Positions 53,228-62,631 are shown, counted from the stretch's first letter. The stretch is DNA of 64,000 nucleotides from Sphingobacterium kitahiroshimense (GCF_025961315.1 NZ_JAOQNK010000001.1:2108001-2172000), one strand, 5' to 3'. Notes: a model not told the origin generated them from the sequence alone. Program-made: numbers and translations.

Positions 53228-53860
53228 ATGGAGATCAACAAAGATAAAACTATCAAAAACATTGCATTTTTTGTTTTTGACCAAGTAGAAGTATTAGATC
53301 TAAACGGACCTTTAGATGTATTTGTAAAAGCAAATATAATAATACCAAACAGCTTTAATTGTTATACTGTTGCCTTGGATACTACGCCTATATTTGCAGA
53401 ATCCAATACCATGCAAATTATTCCTAATTATACAATTGATAATTGTCCACAAGCAGATCTGATTATCGTACCTGGAGCATTTCCTGAAACAATTATCAAA
53501 TTATTCAAAGACGAGCATTTTGAATCCCGATTCACAGCATGGGTTACAGCTCAGGCACAACGTGATACTGTAATTGCCAGTATTTGTACAGGTGCGCTAT
53601 TACTTTCGAATACTAAGCTTTTAGATGGAAAATCTATTACCAGTCATTTTATGATGACAGATCTGTTACAAGAACTAAATCCGGACAGTCAAGTTGTAAC
53701 AGGGCCTCGATATATTGATCAGGGTGACTTATTAACTACTGCAGGCATCACAGCGGGTATAGATGCAGCCTTATATATGGTGACAGATATCCTTGGTCAG
53801 GATGTGGCTCAACAGATTATTGAAATTTTTGAGTATAAAGCAGAATTGCAAATTCATTAA
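53228..53860 (+). CDS. DJ-1/PfpI family protein
   Basis: The 210-residue protein is a single DJ-1/PfpI domain: NIAFFVFDQVEVLDLNGPLDVFVKAN at the start, LIIVPGAFPETIIK, then ASICTGALLLSNTKLLDGKSITSHF (about 117-141), in which the Cys is at the nucleophile elbow and a His follows in the usual position. It resembles the sensor half of the GlxA-type regulator encoded just before it, including the D-GPLDVF-type start, so one may have arisen from the other. Members act as isonitrile hydratases, glyoxalases, proteases or chaperones; the activity here cannot be told from sequence. Confidence 0.9.
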   Translation: MEINKDKTIKNIAFFVFDQVEVLDLNGPLDVFVKANIIIPNSFNCYTVALDTTPIFAESNTMQIIPNYTIDNCPQADLIIVPGAFPETIIKLFKDEHFESRFTAWVTAQAQRDTVIASICTGALLLSNTKLLDGKSITSHFMMTDLLQELNPDSQVVTGPRYIDQGDLLTTAGITAGIDAALYMVTDILGQDVAQQIIEIFEYKAELQIH

Positions 53861-54043
53861 GCTCACTTACCTGGATAATCGTATCGTATAAGATTGAAAA
53901 ACAGTCTTTACATGATCACTTCACCTATCCATTCTTTCTTACATCAAGTAAAATAACATCAATTAAAGGATTGCTCAATTCCTTTAAACGCATACCCTGT
54001 GGATTTTACTTTCAGTTTTTGAAGAGCTAGTTAGGTTATTTTA

Positions 54044-54074
54044 AAAATCACTTCATGTCGCATGAAGTGATTTT
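54044..54074 (+). terminator. Terminator hairpin downstream of the DJ-1 gene
   Basis: A perfect 14-bp stem (AAAATCACTTCATG/CATGAAGTGATTTT, loop TCG), about 180 bp after the DJ-1 stop. A and T ends on both sides would allow use from either direction. Confidence 0.7.
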
Positions 54075-54212
54075 GCCCATTACTAACTTTTTTGATCGTG
54101 CTTTAAACCATTGATCAGCGTTGTATGCAATTCCTTTATCGATCAAAAAACACCTTCCATCGGCTGATTCCACCTTTTCATCGGTAGAAATTTCATCGAA
54201 TGCTGCATTCAC
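54048..54212 (-). CDS. Possible 54-residue ORF or gene remnant
   Basis: A GTG at 54212 opens a frame (starting VNAAFDEISTDEKVESADGR) that reads like real protein, with IDKGIAYNADQWFKAR in the middle. Its last codons run into the hairpin at 54044-54074. It overlaps no other gene. It may be the end of a decayed gene, or chance. I know no family for it. The rest of the 377-bp gap 53861-54237 has no feature. Confidence 0.25.
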   Translation of the reverse strand: MNAAFDEISTDEKVESADGRCFLIDKGIAYNADQWFKARSKKLVMGKITSCDMK

Positions 54213-54237
54213 ATATTTTTAAGAAAAATTAAAAGAT

Positions 54238-54975
54238 ATGTCACTATTCACACCGCTTATTTGGATCTCTTTGATGCTACCATTAATGGCTATTGCTTTT
54301 GCCAAAACGAAAAAAGTAAATACAAAATTTTTAATCCTTTTTATCGTCTATTTTTTAACGGATTGTTATATCCAACATTTTAGCAGACAATATTTTAGCC
54401 TTGATTCGATCGGCCTTAAATTTTCATGGATCGGTAAAATATTGAGTTTATTGTTATCGCTGACCATCATTTTCTCGGTAAGCAAAACCCATCGTGAGCA
54501 GATCGGATTCACCTCGAAAAGTAATGCAAAGAAACAGGTGAAATTCGGTATATCCATATTCCTTGGATTCTTACTTTTTGATTTGATTTTCAAATTTATC
54601 TTATTCCCTAAAGGAGGTCATTTTGATCTTGAGGCATTCGCTTTCCAGGCTACAATGCCAGGCTTAACCGAAGAATTAGTTTTTAGAGGCATTTGCTTTT
54701 GGCTTCTTGATCAAGCTTTTACTCCCCAATGGAATATCAAAGGCATCTCATTTGGCTGGGGATTTATTATCGTGACCCTGCTATTCAGTGTTGCACATGG
54801 TCTTGTGTTAACGGAAGATCATCAACTCAAATTTGATATCATAACCATCATCTACCTCACGCTGATATCTTCGTTAAGTCTTGGCTTGCTAAGGAAATTT
54901 ACAGGTAATCTGATTTATCCCATAATAGGCCACAATATGGTCAATGTATTGAATGCACTGATACGAATATTATAG
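54238..54975 (+). CDS. CPBP family intramembrane metalloprotease
   Basis: The 245-residue protein has about six to seven membrane helices and the three CPBP/Rce1 motifs: PGLTEELVFRGICFW (E145-E146, R150), LLFSVAHGLVL (His of motif 2) and IYPIIGHNMVNVLNAL (motif 3 with GHNMVN). CPBP proteases cut substrates inside the membrane; in bacteria some process peptides or act in immunity and signalling. It lies 149 bp before a LytS-type kinase and may be co-expressed, although a promoter core precedes the kinase. No peptide substrate gene is next to it. Confidence 0.9.
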   Translation: MSLFTPLIWISLMLPLMAIAFAKTKKVNTKFLILFIVYFLTDCYIQHFSRQYFSLDSIGLKFSWIGKILSLLLSLTIIFSVSKTHREQIGFTSKSNAKKQVKFGISIFLGFLLFDLIFKFILFPKGGHFDLEAFAFQATMPGLTEELVFRGICFWLLDQAFTPQWNIKGISFGWGFIIVTLLFSVAHGLVLTEDHQLKFDIITIIYLTLISSLSLGLLRKFTGNLIYPIIGHNMVNVLNALIRIL

Positions 54976-55094
54976 TGGAACATATGCTGAAATAGGGCAA
55001 TAGGTGAATCATGAATCTGCTAACAAGCGATCGTAAATACCATAAGCAATTCTCTTTTTATATGAAAAGTAATCCTATAACTCGTTCAAAAAAC

Positions 55095-55102
55095 TATATT
55101 TG
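55095..55102 (+). promoter_or_regulatory. Candidate promoter core (TATATTTG) of the second LytS/LytTR pair
   Basis: Exact TAnnTTTG match 22 bp before the kinase ATG; no clear -33 element. Confidence 0.5.
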
Positions 55103-55124
55103 GTTGATCATTTAAACAAACATC

Positions 55125-56303
55125 ATGTCGCAGGATACGAGAATTTTATCTAGTTATTTAACAAGTAAAATAGCTGAATTTGATTTTGATAGTTTATACA
55201 GCAAAACCAGTCGAATTTTACTTCATGTCTGCATGTGGTTCACTTTTTCCATCTTATTGCTGTTGAGCTACATACTTGCATATAAACTCTCTTTTTTTAA
55301 TGCTACCATCCTAACCATTAGGATGACAAGCGTTAATATGCTCGTTTTCTATCTGTTCTTTTATGTGTTACTTCCCAAGATTTTATCCGGTAGCAAGAAT
55401 AAGATCATTTTACTTCTAGTCATTAGTTTGCCGATATTGCTATTTATCTGGATTGCTACTACCTATTTTTTCTCCCTAATCTACCATGCGCTGGGCTTTG
55501 AAATAGAAAATGGAGAACTAAAGAATGCTATTAAGATGAGTGCCGATCAGACGTTCTTACAAGCCGTATCTGTAAAACGCATGATTTCACAAGCATTCAT
55601 TGTCATTTCAATTCTATCGCCTTTCTTTTTTGTCAAAATTCTATTTGAAATTTCAAAATTATACAGTAAAACCTTAAAAATTCAAAACGAAAAAGCTTCA
55701 TTAGAAATTGAGAATATCAATATTGAAAAGAATTTTTTAAAAGCACAGCTTAATCCACATTTTCTATTCAATACTTTAAATAATCTCTATGGTCTTGCAA
55801 TTAAGAAAGATCCCACTACGCCAGAGGTGATTGTAAGTCTTTCGGACATTATGAGTTATACACTTTATGAGTCTAACACGGAAAAAGTATCCTTGCAGAA
55901 AGAATTGGAATTTATAAAAAACTATGGTGAACTCGAAAAAATGCGATACCCGGTAGATAAAAAGATCCAATTTGATCTTCCTGAAGAAAGTGCATTATTA
56001 GGTTTATACATCGCTCCTCTCTTAACATTTACATGTATTGAAAATGCTTTTAAGTACGGACTCAAAAATAATAAAGAACAGCTTATATATTTGACGATAA
56101 AAGTTAAGGATCATCATTTTTACTTTCATCTTGAGAATGATGTTGAAGACTTTGTCCCGACAAAAAACTTTGGTGGTATAGGTCTATCTAATTTACAAAA
56201 GAGACTTCAATTGTTATATCCCAATAAACACGAACTCAAAATAGAGCATTTACAAAATAAATTTATCGTCAACTTAAAAATAGATTTAGCAAATTATGGA
56301 TAA
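55125..56303 (+). CDS. LytS-family sensor histidine kinase (second pair)
   Basis: The 392-residue protein has four membrane helices (about 30-52, 60-83, 92-120, 152-172). A coiled-coil linker and the His_kinase domain follow with LKAQLNPHFLFNTLNNLYG, where H212 is the phosphorylation site. The ATPase part shows CIENAFKYG and GGIGLSNLQKRLQLLYPN. It is the same family as the kinase at 15576-16688 but clearly different in its membrane part. Its end overlaps the regulator gene by 8 bp, so the two form a cotranslated pair. Stimulus unknown. Confidence 0.93.
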   Translation: MSQDTRILSSYLTSKIAEFDFDSLYSKTSRILLHVCMWFTFSILLLLSYILAYKLSFFNATILTIRMTSVNMLVFYLFFYVLLPKILSGSKNKIILLLVISLPILLFIWIATTYFFSLIYHALGFEIENGELKNAIKMSADQTFLQAVSVKRMISQAFIVISILSPFFFVKILFEISKLYSKTLKIQNEKASLEIENINIEKNFLKAQLNPHFLFNTLNNLYGLAIKKDPTTPEVIVSLSDIMSYTLYESNTEKVSLQKELEFIKNYGELEKMRYPVDKKIQFDLPEESALLGLYIAPLLTFTCIENAFKYGLKNNKEQLIYLTIKVKDHHFYFHLENDVEDFVPTKNFGGIGLSNLQKRLQLLYPNKHELKIEHLQNKFIVNLKIDLANYG

Positions 56304-57003
56304 ATTCACCTGTATCGTCACCGATGATGAACCACTTGGTAGAGAAATTATAGAATCATTTGTAAAAGAAATACCCTTCCTTAAGCTTGTCGGCTCATTT
56401 GGAGATCCTGTAGAAGCATTGCTGTATTTACAAAGTAATGCTGTTGACATCATGTTTAGCGATATCCAGATGCCGAAAATTAATGGTATGGAGTTGGTAA
56501 ATGCCTTGGTCAATCCACCTGTTATTATTTTTATTACCGCACATCGTGATTTCGCATTGGATAGTTTTGATGCTGGGGTAACAGATTACTTAGTTAAGCC
56601 CGTTCGATTCGATCGCTTTTTAAAAGCAGTAAATAGAGCCAAAGAAAGTGTATTGGCCGGTAAAACTCCAAAGATACAAGAAGCAAGACCTGATCGTATA
56701 TTTATAAAATCAGAAGGAAAATTAGTGAAGATCTTATTGCATGAAATTCTGTACATTGAATCCCAAGGAGATTATCTAAAAATCGTTGTTTACGAAAAAA
56801 CATATACCACACAAGCTACGCTCAAATCCATGGAAGAAATCCTTGATAAGCAACTATTTTTTCGTATTCAGCGGTCGTTTATCCTCAACATAGAAGCTGT
56901 AAAAACAGTTACCGGAAATATGATCGAATTAACCAATGGCAAATCAATAGCGATCGCTGTAAACAAAAAGGAGGAGTTTTTCACCTTATTGGGCATCAAA
57001 TAA
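56296..57003 (+). CDS. LytTR-type response regulator (second pair)
   Basis: The 235-residue protein joins a receiver (about 4-120; D10-D11-E12, phosphoacceptor D56 in MFSDIQMPK, KPV) to a C-terminal LytTR domain (about 135-232; RIFIKSEGKLVKILLHEILYIESQGDYLKIV, FRIQRSFILNIEAVKTV). It is the partner of the overlapping LytS-type kinase. Its targets are unknown; the next gene, 33 bp downstream, codes for a small membrane protein and is probably in the same operon. Confidence 0.94.
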   Translation: MDKFTCIVTDDEPLGREIIESFVKEIPFLKLVGSFGDPVEALLYLQSNAVDIMFSDIQMPKINGMELVNALVNPPVIIFITAHRDFALDSFDAGVTDYLVKPVRFDRFLKAVNRAKESVLAGKTPKIQEARPDRIFIKSEGKLVKILLHEILYIESQGDYLKIVVYEKTYTTQATLKSMEEILDKQLFFRIQRSFILNIEAVKTVTGNMIELTNGKSIAIAVNKKEEFFTLLGIK

Positions 57004-57036
57004 AAAAGATAATTTTAATATTTAAAAGAGATCCTT

Positions 57037-57552
57037 ATGGTAGATATACAATTTAAGAAGAGCAATATTATGACAGGCATTTTCCTTTGTATTGCATTTA
57101 TTGTACTATTACTTTTCATCTTTTATACCTCGTCCAATAGCTATGCCCCCATACTAATATTTTTAATATGCATAACTTTACATATTTTATATTTTCACAA
57201 GATAAAATTCTGGATCGATCATAAAAATGGCCGACCAGGATTAAGCATTGAGGAACAAGGTATATTAAATAACACCGCTGATACATCCATTTTTATTCCT
57301 TGGGAAGAAATTCAAAGTTTTGAATCTGGCTTTTTTCGTACCCAAAATCAAATCTTTATCAAAGTTAGGAACGAAAAAAAATATGACCAAGTTAAACGTA
57401 CGACATACTTAACTGCTTTAAATAAAATAGGTCGCCTTTTTAGGTCAAAACCAGATTTACTTTGGATCGATGTTGATGTCTTAGCGATCTCAGAACAACA
57501 GCTTTTAACCTTACTGCGGTCGAGGTTGGCTAAAAATAACCGTCAAGGGTAA
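57037..57552 (+). CDS. STM3941-like membrane protein
   Basis: This 171-residue protein has two membrane helices (about 12-33 and 36-56) and a cytosolic PH-like domain with LSIEEQGILNNTADTSIFIPWEEIQSFESGFFRTQNQIFIKVRN (about 74-118). This layout is that of the STM3941/PH-domain family, whose function is not known. It follows the LytTR regulator by 33 bp and ends 20 bp from the convergent barrel gene, so it is likely the last gene of this operon. Confidence 0.75.
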   Translation: MVDIQFKKSNIMTGIFLCIAFIVLLLFIFYTSSNSYAPILIFLICITLHILYFHKIKFWIDHKNGRPGLSIEEQGILNNTADTSIFIPWEEIQSFESGFFRTQNQIFIKVRNEKKYDQVKRTTYLTALNKIGRLFRSKPDLLWIDVDVLAISEQQLLTLLRSRLAKNNRQG

Positions 57553-57572
57553 AACTTCCTTTAGATCAACTA

Positions 57573-60245
57573 TTATTTAAAATTAAACACCGCTTTTAAA
57601 ACAGCCATCCTGCCTCGTAGTTCATACTGATTATGAGTCTGCATATTCGCCGATATGTAATAGGTTTCAAATTTCTTCACATTTGCCAAATTCGTCAAAT
57701 TTAGTTCAAAATCCGTTTTCAACTTCTTGTGACGATAGCGTAAAAATGTATCAAAGAAAACATAATTAAAATCTTTCAATCCCGGTTGATGGGAATACGT
57801 ATTTCTAGCACTTAAACGCAAATGAACGCTTGAAAATAGATTTACCGGTAAACTCATTTGATGTGAAGCATTAAATGTATTTCTATTTAATTCATCAGAT
57901 CCACCCTTTTGTTTCGTACTTACCCAAGATAATTGTCCAGTATAAGAAAGGTTCAACTGCTTCCATATTTTAAATTCCATATTTGGCCTCAACGTATAAC
58001 TTGTATTCTGAAATGGAAGTATCTCCTCATTAAATAACTGATTATAGTCCGACAAAGACCACGATGCAGCAATTTTCACCGTACTCGATAAAGCAAAAAT
58101 GTATTTATCAATCCCAGCAGAAGCACTATAGGACTTCACTTCATTTTCTTGGGCGATCAGCTGTGTTTGAGTCGACTCCTCATTGATTACATTAGAAAGC
58201 ATTGTACTTGATATGGATTGGTTGTAGCCCAATCCAAAATTAAAAAATAGCAGTTTTATTGTTTTACCTAACTTATAGTTTAATCCAAAATTATTGCTCC
58301 TATTTTCATTGATCCCACCACTATTAGTCGATAAAGTCCGGTAATTTCTAATCAGTAAACCTCGATACACATTTTCGATAGTTCCAAAAGTATTGCCTCT
58401 CTGATAAGAAAAACTAAGTTCATTCTCTTGGTGTACTTGCAAACGAGCTGAAAATGAAGGATTAAATAAAAGATTATTCTGGCTATTATCGATACTAAAA
58501 CCGTCATCAATATAACTGGTGTGTTGCCATGATAAAGGCAAACTCAACTTTGTGGCTAGTCTATTAATACTCCATTCATAGTCTGCATTGACAGAAAACG
58601 ATGAACGATTCCAGTGCATATTATTCTCCGTAGAATCAACATCTGTAGCCTTTACAATTCCTTCTTTATTGAGATCAATACCCGATTTGAGTTTTTGGTC
58701 TTCCATCATTGCCCCCAGCGTATAGTATTGTTTGATCTTTCCTTTGGGAAGCCTATATCCGATACTACCATTCGTAAAAATTGTGGGAACTTCAACATGT
58801 TGCAGTGTTTGTTCATATGATATTCCTGAAGCAAAGATATCCGGAAAAAGACCAGGAGAAAAAGCTAAGGTCTGTGGTTTATTGGCGTAATTCATATACC
58901 AATTGATCTGCACAATATCTCCATTTTTAAGTTGAGGAACCCATTCCAATTGATTAGAAAAGCCTCTAATTTTATGGTTCAAATTCCCGAAAATAGTATT
59001 TCCATTACTCCCTATTGTGGCGCGCCGATCTTCTTTTTCATATTCGAACGAGAACGTATTATTGATATAACGCTTTTCCATGTTCTTGTTCAATGACAAC
59101 CGAAATGCTGCTAGCCATTCCGCTGTTTCTGTATATTGGTTTTCATCAAATACAAAATCTCCTTCTTCCGAAAAATAGCTTGTTTTTCCTTGAAAAGTGG
59201 TATTATTCTTATCATACAAGAGCTGTACATTCGACTTCAGTTGCAAACCATTTTTTATATTCAATAGATTATTTGCATTTAAAGCCACTGTATTATTCAT
59301 AAAATAATTTGATTTTGCTACAGGAGGACCACCAACAGTCCCTACAGCAAGCAAATTATTTATAGGTGAATACCCCATTTGTGCAAACACGGAACTTTGA
59401 TTAAATCCAGTAAAATCACCAGTCAAGTCATTACCTATATTATTTCCCTGCAGCACATTCAATACCTTATATTTTTTATTGAACAAGATCGTATTGACTT
59501 CTGCATCATATTGCTTGGGCATTCCCGCTCCCAGTTTAGCCTGACCGGTTAACTTGAGCTTAGCATCGTCTTTAATAACCAGATTTATCGCCACATTATC
59601 TGTAAAACGCTTATTTTTCAACACTTTCATATGTTCGTGGTTGGTCAGTACCTGTATATCCTTTACCATCTTATGTGGAATAGTTTTCGTGCCGATAGAG
59701 TAGCGATCATCCAGCAGATCGTCTCCATCGATATAAAACTTAGAAATAGATTTACCTTGGTACTTGATAGCACCGTTTTCTCCAACTTCAATACCCGGCA
59801 TGCGTTTTAAAACCTCACCAATGCTACGATCCTCATCCTTTGCAAACGTCGAAACATCATAAGATAATGTATCCCCGATTCGACGGATCTTCGGTCTACT
59901 TTTGACTTCAACATCATCCAATAAAACAGCTTTCTGTTCAAGTTCAATCGTTTTTTTAGTACGAAGATCTGTCAATGGAATTATTTTTTTATGATACCCT
60001 AAGTGGTTGATCTCGAGATATGCTCCATCCACACCTTTCAATGTAGTTAAAGAAAAAGCCCCATTCTCATTTGTTTCTTTAAAGGTTAACAATTTATGGT
60101 CACTTGACTTCAGTACCACATGGATATAATTTAACGGTTTTCCCGACGCCTTATCTACTAATACCCCTTCAATGGCAACCTGCTGCCCAAAAACCCATGC
60201 ACTACAAAGTATATAGCATATTACAGTAAGAGATCTTAATAACAT
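57573..60245 (-). CDS. Outer-membrane beta-barrel protein with carboxypeptidase-like domain
   Basis: The 890-residue precursor has a signal peptide (about 1-20), a carboxypeptidase-like regulatory domain (about 22-108; EGVLVDKASGKPLNYIHVVLK), a plug-like region (about 110-220; SIGEVLKRMPGIEVGENGAIKYQGKSISKFYIDGDDLLDDRYSIGTKTIPHKMVKDIQVL) and a long barrel ending in VLKAVFNFK. It resembles TonB-dependent receptors and the outer-membrane partners of GLPGLI proteins. It begins 2 nt after the stop of a GLPGLI gene, so the two are almost certainly co-expressed. Its cargo is unknown; TonB dependence is not proven. Confidence 0.92.
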   Translation of the reverse strand: MLLRSLTVICYILCSAWVFGQQVAIEGVLVDKASGKPLNYIHVVLKSSDHKLLTFKETNENGAFSLTTLKGVDGAYLEINHLGYHKKIIPLTDLRTKKTIELEQKAVLLDDVEVKSRPKIRRIGDTLSYDVSTFAKDEDRSIGEVLKRMPGIEVGENGAIKYQGKSISKFYIDGDDLLDDRYSIGTKTIPHKMVKDIQVLTNHEHMKVLKNKRFTDNVAINLVIKDDAKLKLTGQAKLGAGMPKQYDAEVNTILFNKKYKVLNVLQGNNIGNDLTGDFTGFNQSSVFAQMGYSPINNLLAVGTVGGPPVAKSNYFMNNTVALNANNLLNIKNGLQLKSNVQLLYDKNNTTFQGKTSYFSEEGDFVFDENQYTETAEWLAAFRLSLNKNMEKRYINNTFSFEYEKEDRRATIGSNGNTIFGNLNHKIRGFSNQLEWVPQLKNGDIVQINWYMNYANKPQTLAFSPGLFPDIFASGISYEQTLQHVEVPTIFTNGSIGYRLPKGKIKQYYTLGAMMEDQKLKSGIDLNKEGIVKATDVDSTENNMHWNRSSFSVNADYEWSINRLATKLSLPLSWQHTSYIDDGFSIDNSQNNLLFNPSFSARLQVHQENELSFSYQRGNTFGTIENVYRGLLIRNYRTLSTNSGGINENRSNNFGLNYKLGKTIKLLFFNFGLGYNQSISSTMLSNVINEESTQTQLIAQENEVKSYSASAGIDKYIFALSSTVKIAASWSLSDYNQLFNEEILPFQNTSYTLRPNMEFKIWKQLNLSYTGQLSWVSTKQKGGSDELNRNTFNASHQMSLPVNLFSSVHLRLSARNTYSHQPGLKDFNYVFFDTFLRYRHKKLKTDFELNLTNLANVKKFETYYISANMQTHNQYELRGRMAVLKAVFNFK

Positions 60246-60246
60246 A

Positions 60247-61122
60247 TTATGGTTTTAATTCTAAAGGATTATTAGTGACCGAAGAAGGTTTATAATTATC
60301 ATCATTTTTAATAGATATCGATTTAATTTTATTAGGGTCGATAGTTGAAAATGGCACGTCGCTCGTTACAAAAACTCCACTCTTTTTTATAGAGGAAGAA
60401 CCACCCGATTTTGTTTGCATATACGCCTTTGGATTGGTTTTAAAAGCCTTGTACAATTTTTCTACCTCTTCAGGTGCTGATAAAATAACATCAACCGGAG
60501 CACCAATCGTAATCTGAACACTATCAGCAAGTTTATCAAAACCAGAATACTCGAACTCAACTTCACTTTTATCATCCCTGGCTTCCAAAATTAATCCTGG
60601 TAAGCCGTGTAATTTCCATGGTCCAAAAGAAAAAGGAAGATCTGTTGTAAACCAAGTTGTGTAATGTCGACCGCCAAAAGTCGTTGTCGCTTTTTGACAA
60701 GTATATCCGCCTATTACTTTAGTATCATCATGAATATCCCAGTCTTGTTTAGGATATACTGCATCCAACAAGAACTCATCGGATGCTACACGTTTCACTT
60801 CAATCATACTGGATTTAGAGGATTCTAAAAGATAAGATTCTCTTATTCCGCTAGTGGATTTCGAAACAATAACATGACCATCAAAATTTAGAGCATCCAT
60901 CTGTTGCGCAGATTGTTCTTGTGTTCTAGTAGATGAATAACTTGTGTAATAGCTTGTTTGGGGACTTAAATAAGTTACGACTTCATCTCTCCGATATTTA
61001 TCTCGTTGTGTTGTATCATTAACGTGTTTAAAGAGGTAGTGAATTTTCGCAATTGCCTTTTCTTGAGCCTTAACAGTGATCCCCGTTAATAACATCAATA
61101 CGATGAATAGATTTCTTTTCAT
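60247..61122 (-). CDS. GLPGLI family protein (copy 2)
   Basis: The 291-residue protein has a signal peptide (about 1-19) and the diagnostic GPWKLHGLPGLILEA (about 168-182) that names the family. It also has LHYLFKHVNDTTQRDKYRRDEVVTYL near the start and DWDIHDDTKVIGGYTCQKATTTFGGRHYTTWFTTDLPFSFGPWKL before the motif. Function is unknown; in Bacteroidota such genes pair with outer-membrane barrels, as here. It is the paralogue of the next upstream gene (61207-62088), sharing about two thirds of positions by eye. The 84-bp gap between them contains no promoter match. Confidence 0.92.
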   Translation of the reverse strand: MKRNLFIVLMLLTGITVKAQEKAIAKIHYLFKHVNDTTQRDKYRRDEVVTYLSPQTSYYTSYSSTRTQEQSAQQMDALNFDGHVIVSKSTSGIRESYLLESSKSSMIEVKRVASDEFLLDAVYPKQDWDIHDDTKVIGGYTCQKATTTFGGRHYTTWFTTDLPFSFGPWKLHGLPGLILEARDDKSEVEFEYSGFDKLADSVQITIGAPVDVILSAPEEVEKLYKAFKTNPKAYMQTKSGGSSSIKKSGVFVTSDVPFSTIDPNKIKSISIKNDDNYKPSSVTNNPLELKP

Positions 61123-61206
61123 TTTTTTGGTCTAAAGCAGTTGAATTAAGAATAAGGCGTAACGAAGCCAAAGTATTATATTCCGATTCGAATAATTTTA
61201 GGGTTT

Positions 61207-62088
61207 TTAATACGGTTTTAACTCGAGTGGATTATTGATCACAGAAGAGGGCTTATAATCATCATCATTCTTAATAGTCATCGATTTAATTTTTGAAGCA
61301 TCCATAGCTGGAGCTGATGAACTCGCGCCACTAATGCTAACAAAAACACCAGCGCCTGTAGATCTTCGGCTAGATCTGGTTTGCATATAGGCACTGGGAT
61401 TTGCCTTAAAAGCCTGCTCTAATTTCTCTACTTCATCTTTTTTAGACAAAATTGCATTTGCAGGAGTTCCAATTTTCACTTGTACATCATCAGTTAATTT
61501 ATCAAAGCCAGAATATTCAAATTCCACCTCACTCTTGTCATCCTTTACCGCCAAGATCAGTCCTGGTAAGCCATGCAATTTCCAAGGTCCAAAAGAAAAA
61601 GGAATATCTGTTGTAAACCAAGCGGTGTAATGACGACCAGCAAAAGTTGTAGTTGCTTTTTGACAAGTATATCCACCAATTACTTTGGTTTCATCTTCTA
61701 TATCCCAATCCTGCTTAGGATAAGTAGTCTCTAATAAAAACTCATCAGATGCAACACGTTTTACTTCTACCATCTTGGACTTCGAAGGTTCTAAAAGATA
61801 AGATTCCTTGATACCACTAGTCGATCTGGAAATCACTAAATTACCATCAAAATCCGGAGCTGATAGTATTTTTGAAGTCTGTTCTTGCATTCTAGTACTA
61901 GAATAACTGGTGTAATAACTAGCTTGTTTACCAAGGTAAGTAGCAACTTCATCACGTATATGTTTGTCTTTTTGTGTGGTATCATTAACATGCTTAAAGA
62001 TGTAATGTATTTTAGCAATTGCCTTTTCTTGTGCATGAAGAGAGAGCAGGCTGAATGAAATGAATGTGGTTAATAAGATTTTCTTCAT
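61207..62088 (-). CDS. GLPGLI family protein (copy 1)
   Basis: The 293-residue protein has a signal peptide (about 1-19; SLLSLHAQ), the segment KIHYIFKHVNDTTQKDKHIRDEVATYLG and the family motif GPWKLHGLPGLILAV (about 168-182). It is closely similar to copy 2; the two differ most near the C-terminus, where this one has a short insert (SISGASSSAPAMDASK). It is the first gene of the three-gene unit GLPGLI-GLPGLI-barrel. A 17-bp palindrome at 62112-62128 and a one-mismatch promoter core overlap just upstream, so repression of this unit is plausible. Confidence 0.92.
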   Translation of the reverse strand: MKKILLTTFISFSLLSLHAQEKAIAKIHYIFKHVNDTTQKDKHIRDEVATYLGKQASYYTSYSSTRMQEQTSKILSAPDFDGNLVISRSTSGIKESYLLEPSKSKMVEVKRVASDEFLLETTYPKQDWDIEDETKVIGGYTCQKATTTFAGRHYTAWFTTDIPFSFGPWKLHGLPGLILAVKDDKSEVEFEYSGFDKLTDDVQVKIGTPANAILSKKDEVEKLEQAFKANPSAYMQTRSSRRSTGAGVFVSISGASSSAPAMDASKIKSMTIKNDDDYKPSSVINNPLELKPY

Positions 62089-62104
62089 AATTTTACGATT
62101 TATT

Positions 62105-62128
62105 TGTAAACTTACGAAATATTCGTAA
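62105..62128 (-). promoter_or_regulatory. Palindromic operator candidate and promoter core upstream of the GLPGLI unit
   Basis: TTACGAA-ATA-TTCGTAA (62112-62128) is a perfect inverted repeat. It abuts TAAGTTTA (minus strand, 62112-62105), a one-mismatch promoter core, about 17 bp before the GLPGLI ATG. A dimeric repressor could block the promoter here. Confidence 0.45.
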
Positions 62129-62631
62129 TTAACAAATACTCATTAAGGAAAATCATAAAATAAATATATAAATAACTGATTCATTGATAAATAAAATCAA
62201 ATCACATGTCTTCACATTTATAATTATCAATATTTAGTGATCTCCTTATAACAGTTTAATAATAATCTTTATAGCCATTTATATAGAATATATAGCGCTT
62301 AGCTCATCATCTTTGTCGTTGTACAATGAAGATCACGGACTAACCGTAGGCTTATATAACAGACATCAATGCAAAGTAAAAAATAGACTTGTCTTATTGT
62401 AGAACAGCAAGCATTATGATAACAGCTTTTTGATCGTATGATTTTATTTGCTAGTTTTATATGTCAAGATATCCTTGGCAAATGTGGAAATCAATGATAA
62501 GAGAAATTTAATAATTAAATACAGCCTGGAAAAACCTACTTAAAATCTAACAACAGACTACATTCAATAGTTAGTGAATATGGATCGTTGCTTTTTTTAT
62601 TAGTATTAGGAATTCTTACAATAAAATTTAA
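62129..62631. other. AT-rich intergenic region without recognised gene
   Basis: About 500 bp between the divergent GLPGLI and patatin genes. I see no convincing ORF, hairpin terminator or repeat. CATCTTTG near 62308 is a one-mismatch promoter core on the plus strand but lies over 300 bp from the patatin ATG. Confidence 0.5.

Noticed and set aside
54091..54155. TTTTTTGATCG ... CGATCAAAAAA inverted repeat
   Set aside because: The loop is about 40 nt and the arms are short and AT-rich; I could not tie it to a function.
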